Assembly: GCA_024734495.1 (NCBI GenBank) | Contig: JALMQS010000075.1 | Span: 6,804,832 to 6,868,831, forward strand | DNA from: Forficula auricularia | Taxonomy: Eukaryota; Arthropoda; Insecta; Dermaptera; Forficulidae | Reading direction: 5' to 3' | Length of the DNA stretch: 64,000 nucleotides | Part shown: in pieces, positions 20,891-31,613 of the stretch | Layout of the letters: the number at the start of each line of letters is the position of its first letter | Position numbering within the stretch: position 1 is the stretch's first letter | The notes under the pieces: model-generated | Database searches by the model: none | The model's input: only the letters and a program-made list of their open reading frames with translations | Told to the model about the DNA's origin: nothing | Program-made: the position numbers and the translations under genes

Positions 20891-21846
20891 GTGGCGCATC
20901 AAAGAACGATGTGGTGAGAAAAAGCAACTAATAGTTAGATTGTCAAATTTTTCAAATAAAATATCTCTATATTCTCTATCTATAATATCTCTATATATTA
21001 ATATTAATATATTCCTCTATATAGCTTAGAATATTAGATTTACGGCGTGTCTCATTTGAAATTTTAAAATATATATTATATTTAAAATATATATTATACC
21101 GGGAAAATTAATTTTTTTTTGAATTTAAGAAAAATATAAATTCTTGAAATTTTAGCAGTCAAATTAATTTTAAAATATAAATATATATTATATATATTTT
21201 TTACAATATAAGTTTTAATGAGATATGATTTAATGGAATAATGAGAATAATTCTTATTAGTTGAATAAAAGAATGGTTAAACAATGCGGTAATATCACTA
21301 TATTTAGGTAAGTAATAATCTCCTGAATCACAATATCAAGTAAGTAGTGTCTCTAATTTAAATTAAAAGAGATTTATATATAAGAATAAACTAAATAATA
21401 AATCGAAATTTTATGTCCTTTATTTCTTTGTCGTAATTTAGATATAATAAATAAATTAACAATATAAACAATTATAATTATAATTATATTTTATCATTTA
21501 TCTTGCTGTCAAAACGTTGTCTTCCTATTGGCCGGTGTGGTGGCGGGGATTTCAATCTTACATATATATAGGTATATTAATATTATGATTATGAGTGGGA
21601 AAAATGTTTGGCAGAAGCTGTCGCGGTTGATAGTCCAGCAGCCATGCGGCAACTTTTTGCATTTATTTGTGTATTTAATTCGTCAAAAGATGCGCTTTCT
21701 TTGTGGGAAAAATTCAAGGATGATATGACCGAAGATTTCAGACGGTTGTACACGGATCGCATGTCGGATTTACTGGCTCTCCAAGATCTACAAAAGACAC
21801 TGCTTTGTCATGGGTTAAAATGTCAGGACTTTTCTTTGCCTGATCC

Positions 21847-22898
21847 TTTTTTTTTTTTTTTTTTTTAATGCAATCGAATGCAAGAAGGGGTGCACCAGTA
21901 AAGATGTAGCCCCTATGGATCTCGAAAGACCCTTGCATTACCGAAGAGAAGGGAAAGTTGTTTAAGTGAGAGGGTGTAGACGTAGGTGTCTATGCACCCT
22001 GGTTTTGAAGGTTTGAAGATCATAGGTGCTGGGAAAGATAGAGGCTGGGAGAGAGTTCCAGTTCCTTGAAGTCATGGGGATATATGAATTCGCGAATGAA
22101 GTGGTCCGGCACTTTTCTAATTTGACCGCGAAAGAGTGTTGGGAGTCGGCAAAACGTGTGCTGCGTGCAAAGCATGCTTTGGGGGGAATTATTGATTTTA
22201 TCTCATCAGAGCACCTGCCGTGATAGTATCTATAGAAAAGGGAAAGGGCGGAGACATCTCTTCGATGAGCCAGCGAGTCGAGGGAGTCGGTGAGGGTAGA
22301 ATCGTCAATTAGCCTGACGGCTCGTTTCTGAATTGCATCAAGGGTAGCAAGAGAATATTTTGAGGCTCCTCTCCACAGATGAGAGCCGTATTCGAGACAG
22401 GGGCGGATTTGGGCCTTGTAGATGGTGAGAAGTTGTGGGGGTTTGTAAAATCGCTTGGACCTGAATAAGAAGCCAATCTTCCTTGCTGCAGATTTCGCCA
22501 CAGAGGAGATGTGTTCATTCCAAGACAGGTCAGATGCGACAGAGACGCCCAACATGGATAGGCTGTCACACATTTTCAGGGTATTCGAATCGAAGTGAAT
22601 ATCAGGGAAATCTCTATTTTCGCGCCTAGAAATTAGACAACATTGAGTCTTGTTTGAATTGAAGTTAACTAAATTTTGAGAGCCCCATTTATTCAGTTTG
22701 TCTAGGTCGAGAGTAATTGAGGAGGCAATATTGATTCGATTATTCGGGAGAGAGGGTTTGCCGTGTAGAGTGCTATCGTCGGCGTAACAATGAGTGGGGT
22801 TTGCCGTTTGATCAATAAGGTCGTTTATATAGATAAGGAAGAGTGTGGAGGAGATTACAGAGCCTTGGGGAACACCAGAGTTTGTGGAGCGCCTTCCG
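21847..22898 (-). mobile_element. 5'-truncated jockey/CR1-like LINE inserted in the Helitron
   Basis: On the minus strand the element ends in a 20-base poly-A (plus-strand T at 21847-21866). Reading from about 22898, the reverse-transcriptase domain starts just before GVPQGS and includes the catalytic YADD, then LDKLNKWGSQNLVNFN and the C-terminal half ending HRHLRLHPLT at 21962. The endonuclease and the fingers of the RT are missing, the usual result of abortive target-primed reverse transcription. The frame from RSTNSGVPQGS to the stop is still open, so the copy may be young. The flanks join at a microhomology of about 3 bases (TCC). Confidence 0.9.
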
Positions 22899-22903
22899 GA
22901 TGA
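21962..22903 (-). CDS. Partial non-LTR reverse transcriptase (C-terminal about 310 codons)
   Basis: The open frame reads from upstream of GVPQGS through CYADDSTLHGK to the stop before 21962. YADD is the metal-binding active site of the polymerase palm; GVPQGS is the neighbouring conserved motif. The tail, with SAARKIGFLFRS, LEYGSHLWRGAS and SRNWNSLPASIF, is typical of jockey/CR1-clade proteins of insects. An ATG at 22573 lies downstream of the active site, so no start codon suits a functional protein. The fragment lacks the N-terminal endonuclease and first RT motifs. Confidence 0.85.
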   Translation of the reverse strand, partial: SSGRRSTNSGVPQGSVISSTLFLIYINDLIDQTANPTHCYADDSTLHGKPSLPNNRINIASSITLDLDKLNKWGSQNLVNFNSNKTQCCLISRRENRDFPDIHFDSNTLKMCDSLSMLGVSVASDLSWNEHISSVAKSAARKIGFLFRSKRFYKPPQLLTIYKAQIRPCLEYGSHLWRGASKYSLATLDAIQKRAVRLIDDSTLTDSLDSLAHRRDVSALSLFYRYYHGRCSDEIKSIIPPKACFARSTRFADSQHSFAVKLEKCRTTSFANSYIPMTSRNWNSLPASIFPSTYDLQTFKTRVHRHLRLHPLT

Positions 22904-22979
22904 AGTTGAGTTTCACGCTGACCAAGAGGAAATCCAAGGCAAAGAAAGGATAGAAAATTTGAATGTCGTTCAGAAAAAG

Positions 22980-23057
22980 TTATTTATTTTTTTGTGTTTC
23001 GAGTAGAATTAAAAGTTTTAGAACAAAAATATTTATTTATCCATGTTTTTCCCAAAG
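22980..23057. other. 78-bp insert splitting the Helitron helicase
   Basis: The helicase reads LNVVQKK before and VFQEIIEAVE after. The insert is AT-rich, contains an in-frame TAG, and leaves the frame unchanged (78 is a multiple of 3). aaag occurs at both edges, suggesting a 4-bp TSD. A GT...AG intron of 79 bp can be drawn but would shift the frame, so an insertion is preferred. Confidence 0.5.
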
Positions 23058-24439
23058 GTATTTCAGGAAATAATCGAAGCAGTAGAAACTACAGACTCAG
23101 CACTACGCCAGAGGTGTTATTTTCTGGATGGGCCCGGAGGTACAGGGAAAACATACCTATATAACACACTTATGAGCTATTTTCGAGGGAAAAAGAAGAT
23201 TGTTTTGCCTTTCGCGACAACCGGAATAGCAGCGGATTTAATGAAAGGAGGGAGAACTGTCCATAGCGGATTTAAGTTACCTATCCCTATTAACGAAACT
23301 TCCATCTCAAACATGAAACCGCATTCAGTGGAGTCAAATGCTTTGAGGGAAGCAGCTCTAAAAATAATTGATGAGGCGGCGATGCTGATGTGTCATGCCC
23401 TACGTTGCATTAACATACTGCTTCAGGAGGTGATGGGAAACAAGACACCATTCGGAGGGAAGGTGTTGATCCTTCGAGGTGATTTTCGACAAACCCTTCC
23501 TGTAGTTCCGAGGGGAGGCAAAGCAGATATCATAGCTGCCTCCATCAAGAGCTTCCCCAATGGAGACATTTCAAGGTGATGAAACTGTCGACTAATATGA
23601 GATAAAAAGGACAAGATGAATTTAATGAATGGCTTTTGAAAATTGGAGATAGCAAATTGAGTAGCGGTGACGATAACTTGGCCGATGATAATGTAAATAT
23701 TCCTTTAACATTCGTAGAGGATAAAAATATTATAAGTGCAATTTATGGTTCCTCTATTAATGAGCATGATGTAGAAGGGCTGTCAATGAAGATAATTGTA
23801 ACATGTAAGAATAAAGATGCCTTGGCAATAAATAACAAAATAATCGACCTGCTACCAACAAATGTTAAAATTTATAAGAGTGCTGATTCCATTATCAATG
23901 ATAATCCTGAAAATCACAATACTTACCCCATTGAGTTTTTAAACGCACAAACTCCCTCAGGGATGCCACCACACATTCTTCATTTGAAAAGTGGTGGCTT
24001 GATCATGCTAATTAGAAATTTAAACGCTAAAAAGGGTCTCTGCAATGGCACACGACTGATAGTTAAGGAGCTATATACTAATTTTATTAAAGCAGAAATA
24101 CTAACCGGTACTCGCAAAGGCGGTGTGGTATTTTTACCTAGAATTAATATTGCACCAACTGACACGGATCTCCCGTTCACACTCAAGAGACGGCAGTTCC
24201 CCATCATCCCGGCCTTTGTCATAACAATAAATAAAGCACAAGGACAGTCTTTCAACAATGTGGGAATTTACTTCAAAGAGCCAGTTTTTTCACATGGCCA
24301 GTTATACGTTGCACTCAGAAGGACGAGGTATAAGGAAAATTTGAAAATTTATATTCAAGATGGCGAGGCACAGGGCCATTTATCGAACAACGAAAATGTT
24401 TATACAAAAAATGTTGTTTATGAGGAAATATTCTGTTGA

Positions 24440-24770
24440 CCCGGCTACAATAATATGTTTTTTTAACTTTATTCCCTTATCAATTGTTAGATGTTGAGTG
24501 TATGGTCGTATATTTATGTTATTTGTGTTTGTTTATTTGTTTTAATATAACTCTAATAAAGTTTTTTTTAATTAAACAATTAAAATATTCCAGCGCCTAC
24601 ATGCAAAGATCCCGGGTTCGAGCCCCGGCTGATCCTTTTGTCTGTAATAAAAATAAACTTTTCTTCGTTCCCTAAATTTAAGTTTTTTTTAATGTTTTTT
24701 TCGCCTTTTTTTATCGATTCTCATCATTCAACAAATTACTTTTCATTTCAAGTTATTATAGACGGCTAAT
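24440..24770. other. Helitron 3' flank with a tRNA T-arm relic
   Basis: At 24606-24632 CCGGG, TTCGAGC, CCCGG forms a perfect T arm followed by CTGATCC, the same acceptor 3' strand as the SINE head at 7104-7182. The 5' half of a tRNA is absent. No clear Helitron 3' hairpin with CTRR end was located. Confidence 0.45.
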
Positions 24771-24779
24771 AGCCATATC

Positions 24780-25025
24780 TCGAGACGGTGCCCGCCAGGG
24801 CCACCAGCTCGGAGCACGCCTGGTACTGCTATCTTACCTTAATATAATAATGAAATAGGTTTCCAACCGATCGGGAACTTCGAGAGAAATAGTGATCAAA
24901 ATTCATTATTCAAAAAAATATTTTTTTCAAAACATATAATTACGGACAGCTAATAATCACATCTCGAGACGCTGCCCGCCAGGGCCACCTGCCCGGAGGG
25001 CCGAGCGGTGCCGGGCGTGCCGTAG
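24780..25025. repeat. Two tandem copies of the GC-rich repeat
   Basis: tctcgagacggtgcccgcc (24778) and tctcgagacgctgcccgcc (24963) each follow aatagccat or aataatcac words, giving a spacing of about 185 bp. The third copy in the window is at 9290. Confidence 0.6.
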
Positions 25026-25139
25026 GCAGAGAAATAATTAACAAAGGATCTCAAAAATAATTAAAATTTGATTATAATTGTGAATAATTTATATTTACAA
25101 GTATTGTTCTAAATTATCTTCAGGTTATTATGTCTACGG

Positions 25140-25311
25140 CGAGGAGTGAACCGCGACCTAATATCGTGTACACCTAGCTCTACTTCAACTTTCTACTTTC
25201 ATTTCCAAGTAGAATACAATAGATGAAGGGGCATTATCTAGTGAATTCACAAATAATTCCACATAATTCCAAAGACGTGCACACCTAATTCAAATCGCGG
25301 TTCAACCCTCG
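25140..25311. mobile_element. TIR MITE, same family as 1279-1843, 8-bp TSD
   Basis: TSD GTCTACGG lies at 25132-25139 and 25312-25319. Ends are CGAGGAGTGAACCGCGAC and CGCGGTTCAACCCTCG. A 172-bp body without ORF. It is nested in the 5.2-kb hAT-like unit. Confidence 0.8.
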
Positions 25312-25672
25312 GTCTACGGTCACTTAAAATTGATTTATACAATGAAAAGGAGCTCTCCACATCCTCAGATGTAATGGGGGCAAATTTAAAGGAACTTTAT
25401 ATATATATTTCTTCATTTTTTTCATTCTTTCTCTGAAAATTTCCTTTAAAAAATCTGTATTTGGCGCAAAATGGGCAATATTTGACAAAAAAATCCTTCA
25501 AATATGCAATTTTATGCAATATTGCTCAAAATTGTATGCAATATTACCCAAAATATTATGCAAAAATTTAAGCCACAGTATCCTAGATGTGTAATTATAA
25601 TTAATCCCCTGGGTCGTAAGTGGCGGCAAACAAAATATGCAATTGCATAGGAATCCGGTCTCTAGTAATAAG

Positions 25673-26215
25673 GCATGAACTTTGTAAAAACAACAAGGTT
25701 TATTAATTGAGTTAATAAAATAAAGCACACTTGTTTTGATATAGATTCTTAAATCGATGATCTAATTGGAAGCATCAAATTCAAGTTTCGCCATCTCATA
25801 TATTAACTTACGTGTATAACGGAACAATTAGCGTCCCACGTGGACCTTTCGCGGGACGCCTGTTCCAGGCGCAAGAGACGGGACGTCCCGGATGTCGCGA
25901 GACGGTTGGCAACTCTACCTAGGATTCAACAGCTGGAATTTTTAAAACCTTTTCAATCTTAGCCAGGTTATGACCCACGTCCTGTTTGAATTGATCGGGA
26001 AGTAATAAAAATATATTAGGAGCGCTCTATCTTTGCTAGAAATGCAAACGGCTGGACCTTAAGAGTATATTATGTAATTGTCACTACCTAAACTGGTCAA
26101 TATAATTAATATGAGTTGTTTTTTGAGTTAGGCTCAAACGCAAAACCGGATTCTATTAGTATCGATACAATATTTGTCTATCAAAGCATTTGATAAATAT
26201 ATAAAATTCACAAAT
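25673..26215. other. Spacer with one GC-rich end-like block
   Basis: 25830-25917 is GC-rich (cgggacgcctgttccagg, gggacgtcccgg) and ends gttggcaactcta, which resembles one end of a MITE; no partner end was found. The rest is AT-rich and empty. Confidence 0.35.
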
Positions 26216-26221
26216 TAGTAT

Positions 26222-26575
26222 ATGTATTCGGTCCCACATAGTAAGTGTACAAAATTTGTTTCATGTAGACTTAAAGGATTAGAATGTTTATTTTTGACTC
26301 TTTCCCCCATTTTTGGTGGTGGGTTTTTAAATTTCAACCCTTCTAGGCGTTCACACATTAAGAGTACAAAATTTGGTTCAGGTAGGTCCAAAGGTTTAAA
26401 ATTTGCATTTTTGCTCTCCTCTCCAATTTTGGGTGGTTGGTTTAAATTTCAACCCTTCTAGGGGTTCACACAATAATAGTACAAAATTTGGTTCAGGTAG
26501 GTCCAAAGACTAAAAATTTGCATTTTTGCTCTCCTTTCCAATTTTGGGTGGTTGGTTTTTGTATCACATAGTATT
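26222..26575. repeat. About 90-120 bp tandem repeat block
   Basis: Three units share gtacaaaatttggttcagg, then ttgctctcctctcc and ttttgggtggttggt. The same unit type, in either orientation, fills 6200-6430, 17270-17480, 30735-30990, 32570-32830, 49170-49420, 51370-51590 and 53240-53630. Confidence 0.75.
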
Positions 26576-27090
26576 GTCTTGGGAACTAAATATGTATGCA
26601 AAATATCAGCTCGATCGGATAATAAAAAGTGAGTTGAAACAAATTTAGAACCAGAAAAACATCATACGAACTTAAATAAAAGCTTTTAATTAGAGAAGTA
26701 TTAATAAAAATAACTAATTAACCAGAGATAAGCGCTAGGAAAAATAGGGACAAAAATATAAAAAAACTGATTCTCATTAAATTTTTTAAAATAAAAAAAA
26801 TATTTATAGCTTTTATGCTGCCTTTCTCTGTAAAAAAAAAAAACCTGTGAAATATGGGTGTTTGAAAGATTGCTTCGAATATCTTGGGCGCTTGGGCCGA
26901 TAGATGTCCGTGGTTGCCATCCCAAGGCTTTTTGTATTTAATATTGCTTTTTGCTTAAATTATTTTATTTATTATATTATATAATCGTACATTGAAATAT
27001 ATTAAATTATAATGTAAAGAGTATTTACTCTAGCTTTGCACATAAATTTCACCATTAGTGTCTAACCCTAAAATCTAAACCTAAAGAAGT
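26576..27090. other. AT-rich spacer, nothing recognised
   Basis: A 74-codon minus-strand frame at 26701-26925 has no domain. Confidence 0.4.
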
Positions 27091-28412
27091 TTTAATTTCC
27101 AACAGAAAAGTTAATATGAGTGAAATGTCAAAAATCAATAGTTTAAAAGTTAAAAGATATACCAATATTGTAGAGTGATTGGACTTGAATCAATAAGTCT
27201 CTTGATTGAGACACTTCCTCTCGATATTATAAGAGACCAAAAGAATTATAAATGAGAAAAAAAATCTCGAGGTACAGTACCTTGTTAATATAAGAAAATA
27301 GCATTTTGATTAAGAATTTTCTATTTTAAAAGAAATATGAAAAGATTCAATATCTCCGGGAGCGAATCAACTAGAAATGCCAACAAGATTTATTTTTTCT
27401 TATTACATATTTAATTAAATCTATTGAAATTTCATATTTGTTTGTTATTTTCTTTTTCTTTTATAGAAAATAATTGTTATTAGAATATTTGCTTTTTAAA
27501 AGGGTAGTTTATTTGAAGCCTTATTTAAAAAAACGCTAATAACTCATTTGAAATAATTTTTAAAAATATAAAATTAATAGATCTTATAAAACAATTAATT
27601 ATTAATAATTAGAATCAATTTTGAAAGAAATTGATTAAGTACTTTTTGAGAAAATGGTCAAAAACCATCTGAACTGTCAAAGAAGGAAGCACGAGATGCC
27701 CTTGAAAAAAGTGTCAAAAGTCATATGAAACGAAACATTGACTTGTGACATGGAGGTGGATTTTAAAATGTTGCTAAAACGGCCTTTCATTGACTGTTTT
27801 TGGGGTTTTTGACGATTTTCTCAAAGAATACTGAATCGATTTCGTTCAAAATGGAATTAAATTATTAATAATTAATTGTTTTATAATGTCTATTAATTTC
27901 ATATTTTTAAAAATTATTTTAAACGAGTTATTAGCGTTTTTTCAAATAAGACTTCAAGTAAACTACCCTTGAAAATGCAAATATTCTAATAAAAATTATT
28001 TTCTATAAAAGATAAAAGAAAATAACATACACATATAAAATTTCAATTGATTTAATTAAATATGTAATGAGAAAAAAATAAATCTTGTTGGCATTTCTAG
28101 TTGATTCGCTCCCGGGAGAGAAGATATTGAATCTTTTCATAACATTTCTTTTAAACCACAAAATTCTTAATCAAAATGCTATATTCTTGTATTAAAAAGG
28201 TAATATGAACCTCCAAATAGATGAAATCGATAAAATCAGATTTATTTTTTTATCATTTATAATTCTTTTGGTCTGTAATATTGAGAGGAATTGTCTCGAT
28301 CAGACACACATTATTTCTCATTGCTCAAGTCGATTCACTCTACAATATCTTTTAACTCGTAAATATGAATTTTAGACATTTCACTCATATTAACTTTTCT
28401 GTTGAAATTAAA
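27091..28412. repeat. 1.3-kb palindrome with arms of about 570-600 bp
   Basis: TTTAATTTCCAACAGAAAAG at the left edge matches CTTTTCTGTTGAAATTAAA at the right. Inversion continues through gagtgaaatgtc, tctccgggagcgaatcaact (27353 and its inverse at 28095), ataattgttattagaatatt and tggtcaaaaacc, leaving a spacer of about 130 bp (27666-27795). Divergence between the arms looks low. No ORF. It is a foldback element or an inverted duplication, and any read-through transcript would be a long hairpin. Confidence 0.85.
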
Positions 28413-29487
28413 TCTTATTTAATAAAGATCATTTTATAAATTTGTGTATCTCAAAGGGTTATGCAGTAATTGTGAAATTAATGTGGAAAGTCAGATAAAT
28501 ACTTCTATAGCGCTCTAAATATTCTACATTGGACTACTATTTAACCAAATTTCTCCGAAATAAAAAATCCAAAACGTGGGTCGTTGAACTCCGACAGGCA
28601 GTGAAAACTGTAAAAGCAATATTCTTCTATCATTAAATATAAAACAATTCAGTCGAATTGAGAACCTCCTCCTTTTTTGAAGTCGGTTAAAAATTATTCC
28701 AAATTTCCAGAATTTTCTTATGGGGGTGGGAAGGGTTGAAAATGTTTTAAGCACAAACAGAAATATTTTTATTTAAAATTTAAAATGTTGTGATCATCAG
28801 AAAAATATTAAATTGAACTTGCTATATTTTTTTATAAATAATTTAATTAAAACTCAACTCTTTTTAATGAGTTCTTTACAGAAATACCTCTGACATTAAG
28901 ATAAAAAATATTTTTTTTATTTTTGACCTCACCAAATATTCGACCCGCCTTTACTTGAAATATTCAATTAGTCTTTGTTTATCGTTAATAAAGAGAGAAC
29001 CAGTGAATTGGTAGACTTTTTTAATAATTTCAAGTTATGTTTCTTCTGAACGCCGACTGGTACAAAAGTCACGTGAAAATGCCAATTTGAGCCTCTCTAA
29101 GACCGGCATTGTGAAACAAACTTTAGAAAATCTTATCTAGTTAAAATTATTAAAAATATCTTTACAGGGATACATTACAGACTATGATAAAAAATATTTT
29201 TTATATTCAACGCCACAAAAAATCTTGATTAAAATTGTAATAAGATTTTTGATTTCACTTGAAAATCAATACATATAACTTATAGATTTCAAATTTGTGT
29301 CATTTCATTGTTTTATCGACACTAATAAATCTCATCTTACTTTTTAACATAACTTTAAAAATAAATAGGTATTTTAATTCAAGTTGGCAGAGATTACTTA
29401 TAATTGATTGAATTGTATTTTTGCCCTGAGTAAGTATCATTGCAAAAAATAACACACAATTTTTTGATTTTTTTTTTTCAAAATAAG
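28413..29487. other. AT-rich spacer with a GAAGTCGG fragment
   Basis: 28640-28690 is a fragment of the 13.2-14.6 kb repeat (gagaacctcctcctttttt). 28910-29180 resembles 34890-35130 (ctggtacaaaagtcac, taaaaatatctttacag). No gene is supported. Confidence 0.45.
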
Positions 29488-29498
29488 GGATACTCAAA

Positions 29499-29681
29499 TT
29501 GAAGGAGACAATAAAAAAGTGTTTCTTCTGCTGGAATTATAAATTTTATTTATTTATAACGAAACTATAGTCTCTTTATAAATAAATAAAATTTATAATT
29601 CCAGCGGAAGACACACTCTTTTTATTGTCTCTTTCAATATATAAAAATTCTGCTACCCGCGGCACAAAAACTTTCAATTTA
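29499..29681. mobile_element. Family A miniature element, hammerhead reduced, 11-bp TSD
   Basis: TSD GGATACTCAAA lies at 29488-29498 and 29682-29692. The left arm begins ttgaaggagacaataaaa, and the right arm is its inverse plus the terminal block with attctgctacccgcggcac. The ribozyme is cut down to gaaactatagtctc at the centre, so the two stem III halves now sit in one palindrome. Confidence 0.8.
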
Positions 29682-29692
29682 GGATACTCAAA

Positions 29693-30530
29693 TATCTATA
29701 GGTACTATTATAGCCTTTGTTCTCATTTAGGTTTTCCTCTTCCTCTGTTTCGATTGACATCCTCCCTTTATATAGCGCATTTCTCATTTAATCGTTTAGT
29801 CATTTAACTTTACGAACAGAGCCCTTTAAAACTATTCTCATCAAAATTCCAGAAGATACTTTCTACGTGAAGGGAACAAGATTTCGGTTCATGAGAAATT
29901 TATAAACTAATAGATAATTTTATATACCTATATACTGAAAAAACATAATGATTAAAGAGTTTTGAATTAATTATGTGGCATAAATTATTCAATCAAGAGT
30001 AAAAGGTTTTCTATGAAATCATTTCACTTAAAAGCAAGTATTTCGCGCTACAGTTTTTTTTTTTTTTTTTTTAAATTAAAATTCAGCTTAATTATGATTA
30101 ATAAAATAATAAATAAAAACTCAGTACGGTGTGCAAGCGCATTAAGTCGAATACGCTAATAAATATAGGTACTTATATCTCATTCGAAATGTATTCGAAG
30201 AAAAACTTACCCTATTGTAGAAAGAGCGCGGATAGAAGTAGTTCTCTCTGCATCAAAGAAACTTAGAGTTAACTAGGATAGGTCCAGACAAGTTTTGCCT
30301 GTATTTAAAATTTCCATATTTTCTATTATTCAAGAATTACCCATTCGCACTTAACAAATTAGAATTTAAAGACGGAGACAGAGAATAATAAAATGGACTT
30401 CACCAAAGGAGTATTAATATACAAATAAATCAAAGAGCACAGCTCGAAACCCAATTGAGATACAAAGCTAAAATTATACACATATAATTATGTAATCCAT
30501 CTTGAGGAGAGTACCAAATTTAAATAATAT
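29693..30530. other. AT-rich spacer
   Basis: A T run lies at 30054-30072. 30220-30290 (gagcgcggatagaagt) weakly resembles the repeat at 40810-40900. No gene is supported. Confidence 0.4.
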
Positions 30531-30734
30531 AGCTTAAATGGATTCTGAGAAAATAGTTGAGAAAATAGCTAATTTTGGCACTCACTCACAGACAGGTCAT
30601 CAAATTCTATTGGGTACTTCTTATCATTCCAGCATCATGAAATTTCGCCTGCTAGTTGAGTTTGGGACACAAGCAGAGGAAAAATGCCAAAAATCCAAAC
30701 TTTCTATTTTTCAAATTCTTCAAAATGGGGGAGG

Positions 30735-31000
30735 GCCAAAAATGAAAATTCTAGCCCGTTGGACCAAATTCAATCAAATTTTGTATAGATATCCTATGGG
30801 CCCCTGAAGGCTAGAAATTCAAAAACTAACCACCCAAAATGGGGGGGGGGGGGGGTAAAAAATGAAAATTCTAGCCCGTTGGACCAAACTCAACCAAATT
30901 TTGTTTGCATATTCTGTGGGTCGCCAGAAGGCTAGAAAAACAAAAACTAACCACAAAAATAAAAATTCTAGCTCTTTGGACCAACGCTGGGCTTCCTCAT
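30735..31000. repeat. About 100-bp tandem G-rich repeat block
   Basis: Three units of aaaattctagcccgttggac and aaaaactaaccacccaaaat with a G run at 30840-30856. It is part of the repeat class described at 26222-26575. Confidence 0.75.
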
Positions 31001-31029
31001 AGCTTAAAAAAGCGGAGAATTCTAAACCA

Positions 31030-31609
31030 AACATTCTTACAGACGTTAAAAGACAATGAATAAAAAAAAACTCTTCATGAAACAGCTCAATGCGAAATTT
31101 CAAATGAGAAAAGTATAGTCAGGTTGAGAGAATTAGCTAAAAATCTCAAATGCACCAGCTGCAGAAGTTTTTTAGATATGGAAAAATTGAGTAATTTTAG
31201 TGCGACGTTACCAAGTCGCCATCTCTCACTTGCCATACCATGAGAGAAAAAATGAAGACCATCAAAAGTACCTAACTTTTAACATTTTTCATACAAAACG
31301 AATACCGCTTGATTCAATTATTTTAACAGAAAAATATTTGTTATATATTCAGTTAATGATTCTCAGTTTTTCAAAATAATTTCAAGAAAATTAGGATTGT
31401 TATTTAATGAAACAGTCGCTTTAACATCAATCGGGATAAGGTTCGCATATTAAATATGCAAATTTCAATGGTCAATATTTACAAATTTAGTGCCACAAGG
31501 ACTATTGAAAAAAATATCTACGTATAAAGGACACTTATAAATATGTGTATTCAAAGTTTTAAAAGGAAAGCAAGAAAATCGATTTATTAAGGAACGTCCT
31601 TAAGAAAAA
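31030..31609. mobile_element. TTAA-type element, left-truncated copy
   Basis: Homologous to 46310-46832. The right end GGAACGTCC is followed by TTAA (31610-31613). The middle (about 31115-31375) is in the opposite orientation to that of the 46-kb copy. No ORF. Confidence 0.65.
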
Positions 31610-31613
31610 AATT

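Larger units (their letters stand above)
21578..24439 (+). pseudogene. Helitron RepHel helicase, broken and interrupted
   Basis: Remains of the Helitron replication protein in four blocks. Block 1 (21578-21846) reads DYEWEKCLAEAVAV and LWEKFKDDMTEDF, the linker that precedes the helicase in Helitron proteins. Block 2 (22899-22979) reads DEVEFHADQEEI to LNVVQKK. Block 3 (23055-23579) holds the PIF1-type helicase with Walker A GPGGTGKT, the DEAAM motif II and GDFRQTLPVV. Block 4 (about 23560-24439, other frame) includes KLSTNMR, GLCNGTRLIV, TINKAQGQSF and ALRRTR, the C-terminal helicase motifs. Breaks: LINE insertion after block 1, 78-bp insert between blocks 2 and 3, a frameshift near 23555, and a stop in place of the codon after NMR at 23605-23607. 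The N-terminal Rep nuclease is absent. It cannot encode a working protein. Confidence 0.9.
20475..25664. mobile_element. 5.2-kb hAT-like unit enclosing a Helitron and a LINE
   Basis: The 8-bp direct repeat GTAATAAG lies at 20467-20474 and 25665-25672. The ends are inverted: TAGAGACCGGATTTTTATGC on the left and GCATAGGAATCCGGTCTCTA on the right. The TAGAG start fits the hAT terminal consensus. Subterminal atatgcag/atatgcaa words are clustered at both ends (20490-20600 and 25480-25645), as expected for transposase-binding sites. The interior has no hAT transposase; it holds Helitron, LINE and MITE sequence. It is therefore a non-autonomous hAT element that received later insertions or captured them. 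Confidence 0.7.

Noticed and set aside
21962..22573. Functional gene encoded by the 203-codon ORF
   Set aside because: It starts downstream of the RT active site in a 5'-truncated LINE.
22979..23057. GT...AG intron of 79 bp in the Helitron helicase
   Set aside because: Removing it shifts the frame; the 78-bp insertion reading keeps it. Left as a finding to check.
24600..24632. Functional tRNA gene
   Set aside because: Only the T arm and acceptor 3' strand are present; no D or anticodon arm and no 5' acceptor strand upstream.
20475..25664. Intact hAT transposon with transposase
   Set aside because: The only coding remains inside are Helitron helicase and LINE RT; no hAT dimerisation domain or BED finger seen.
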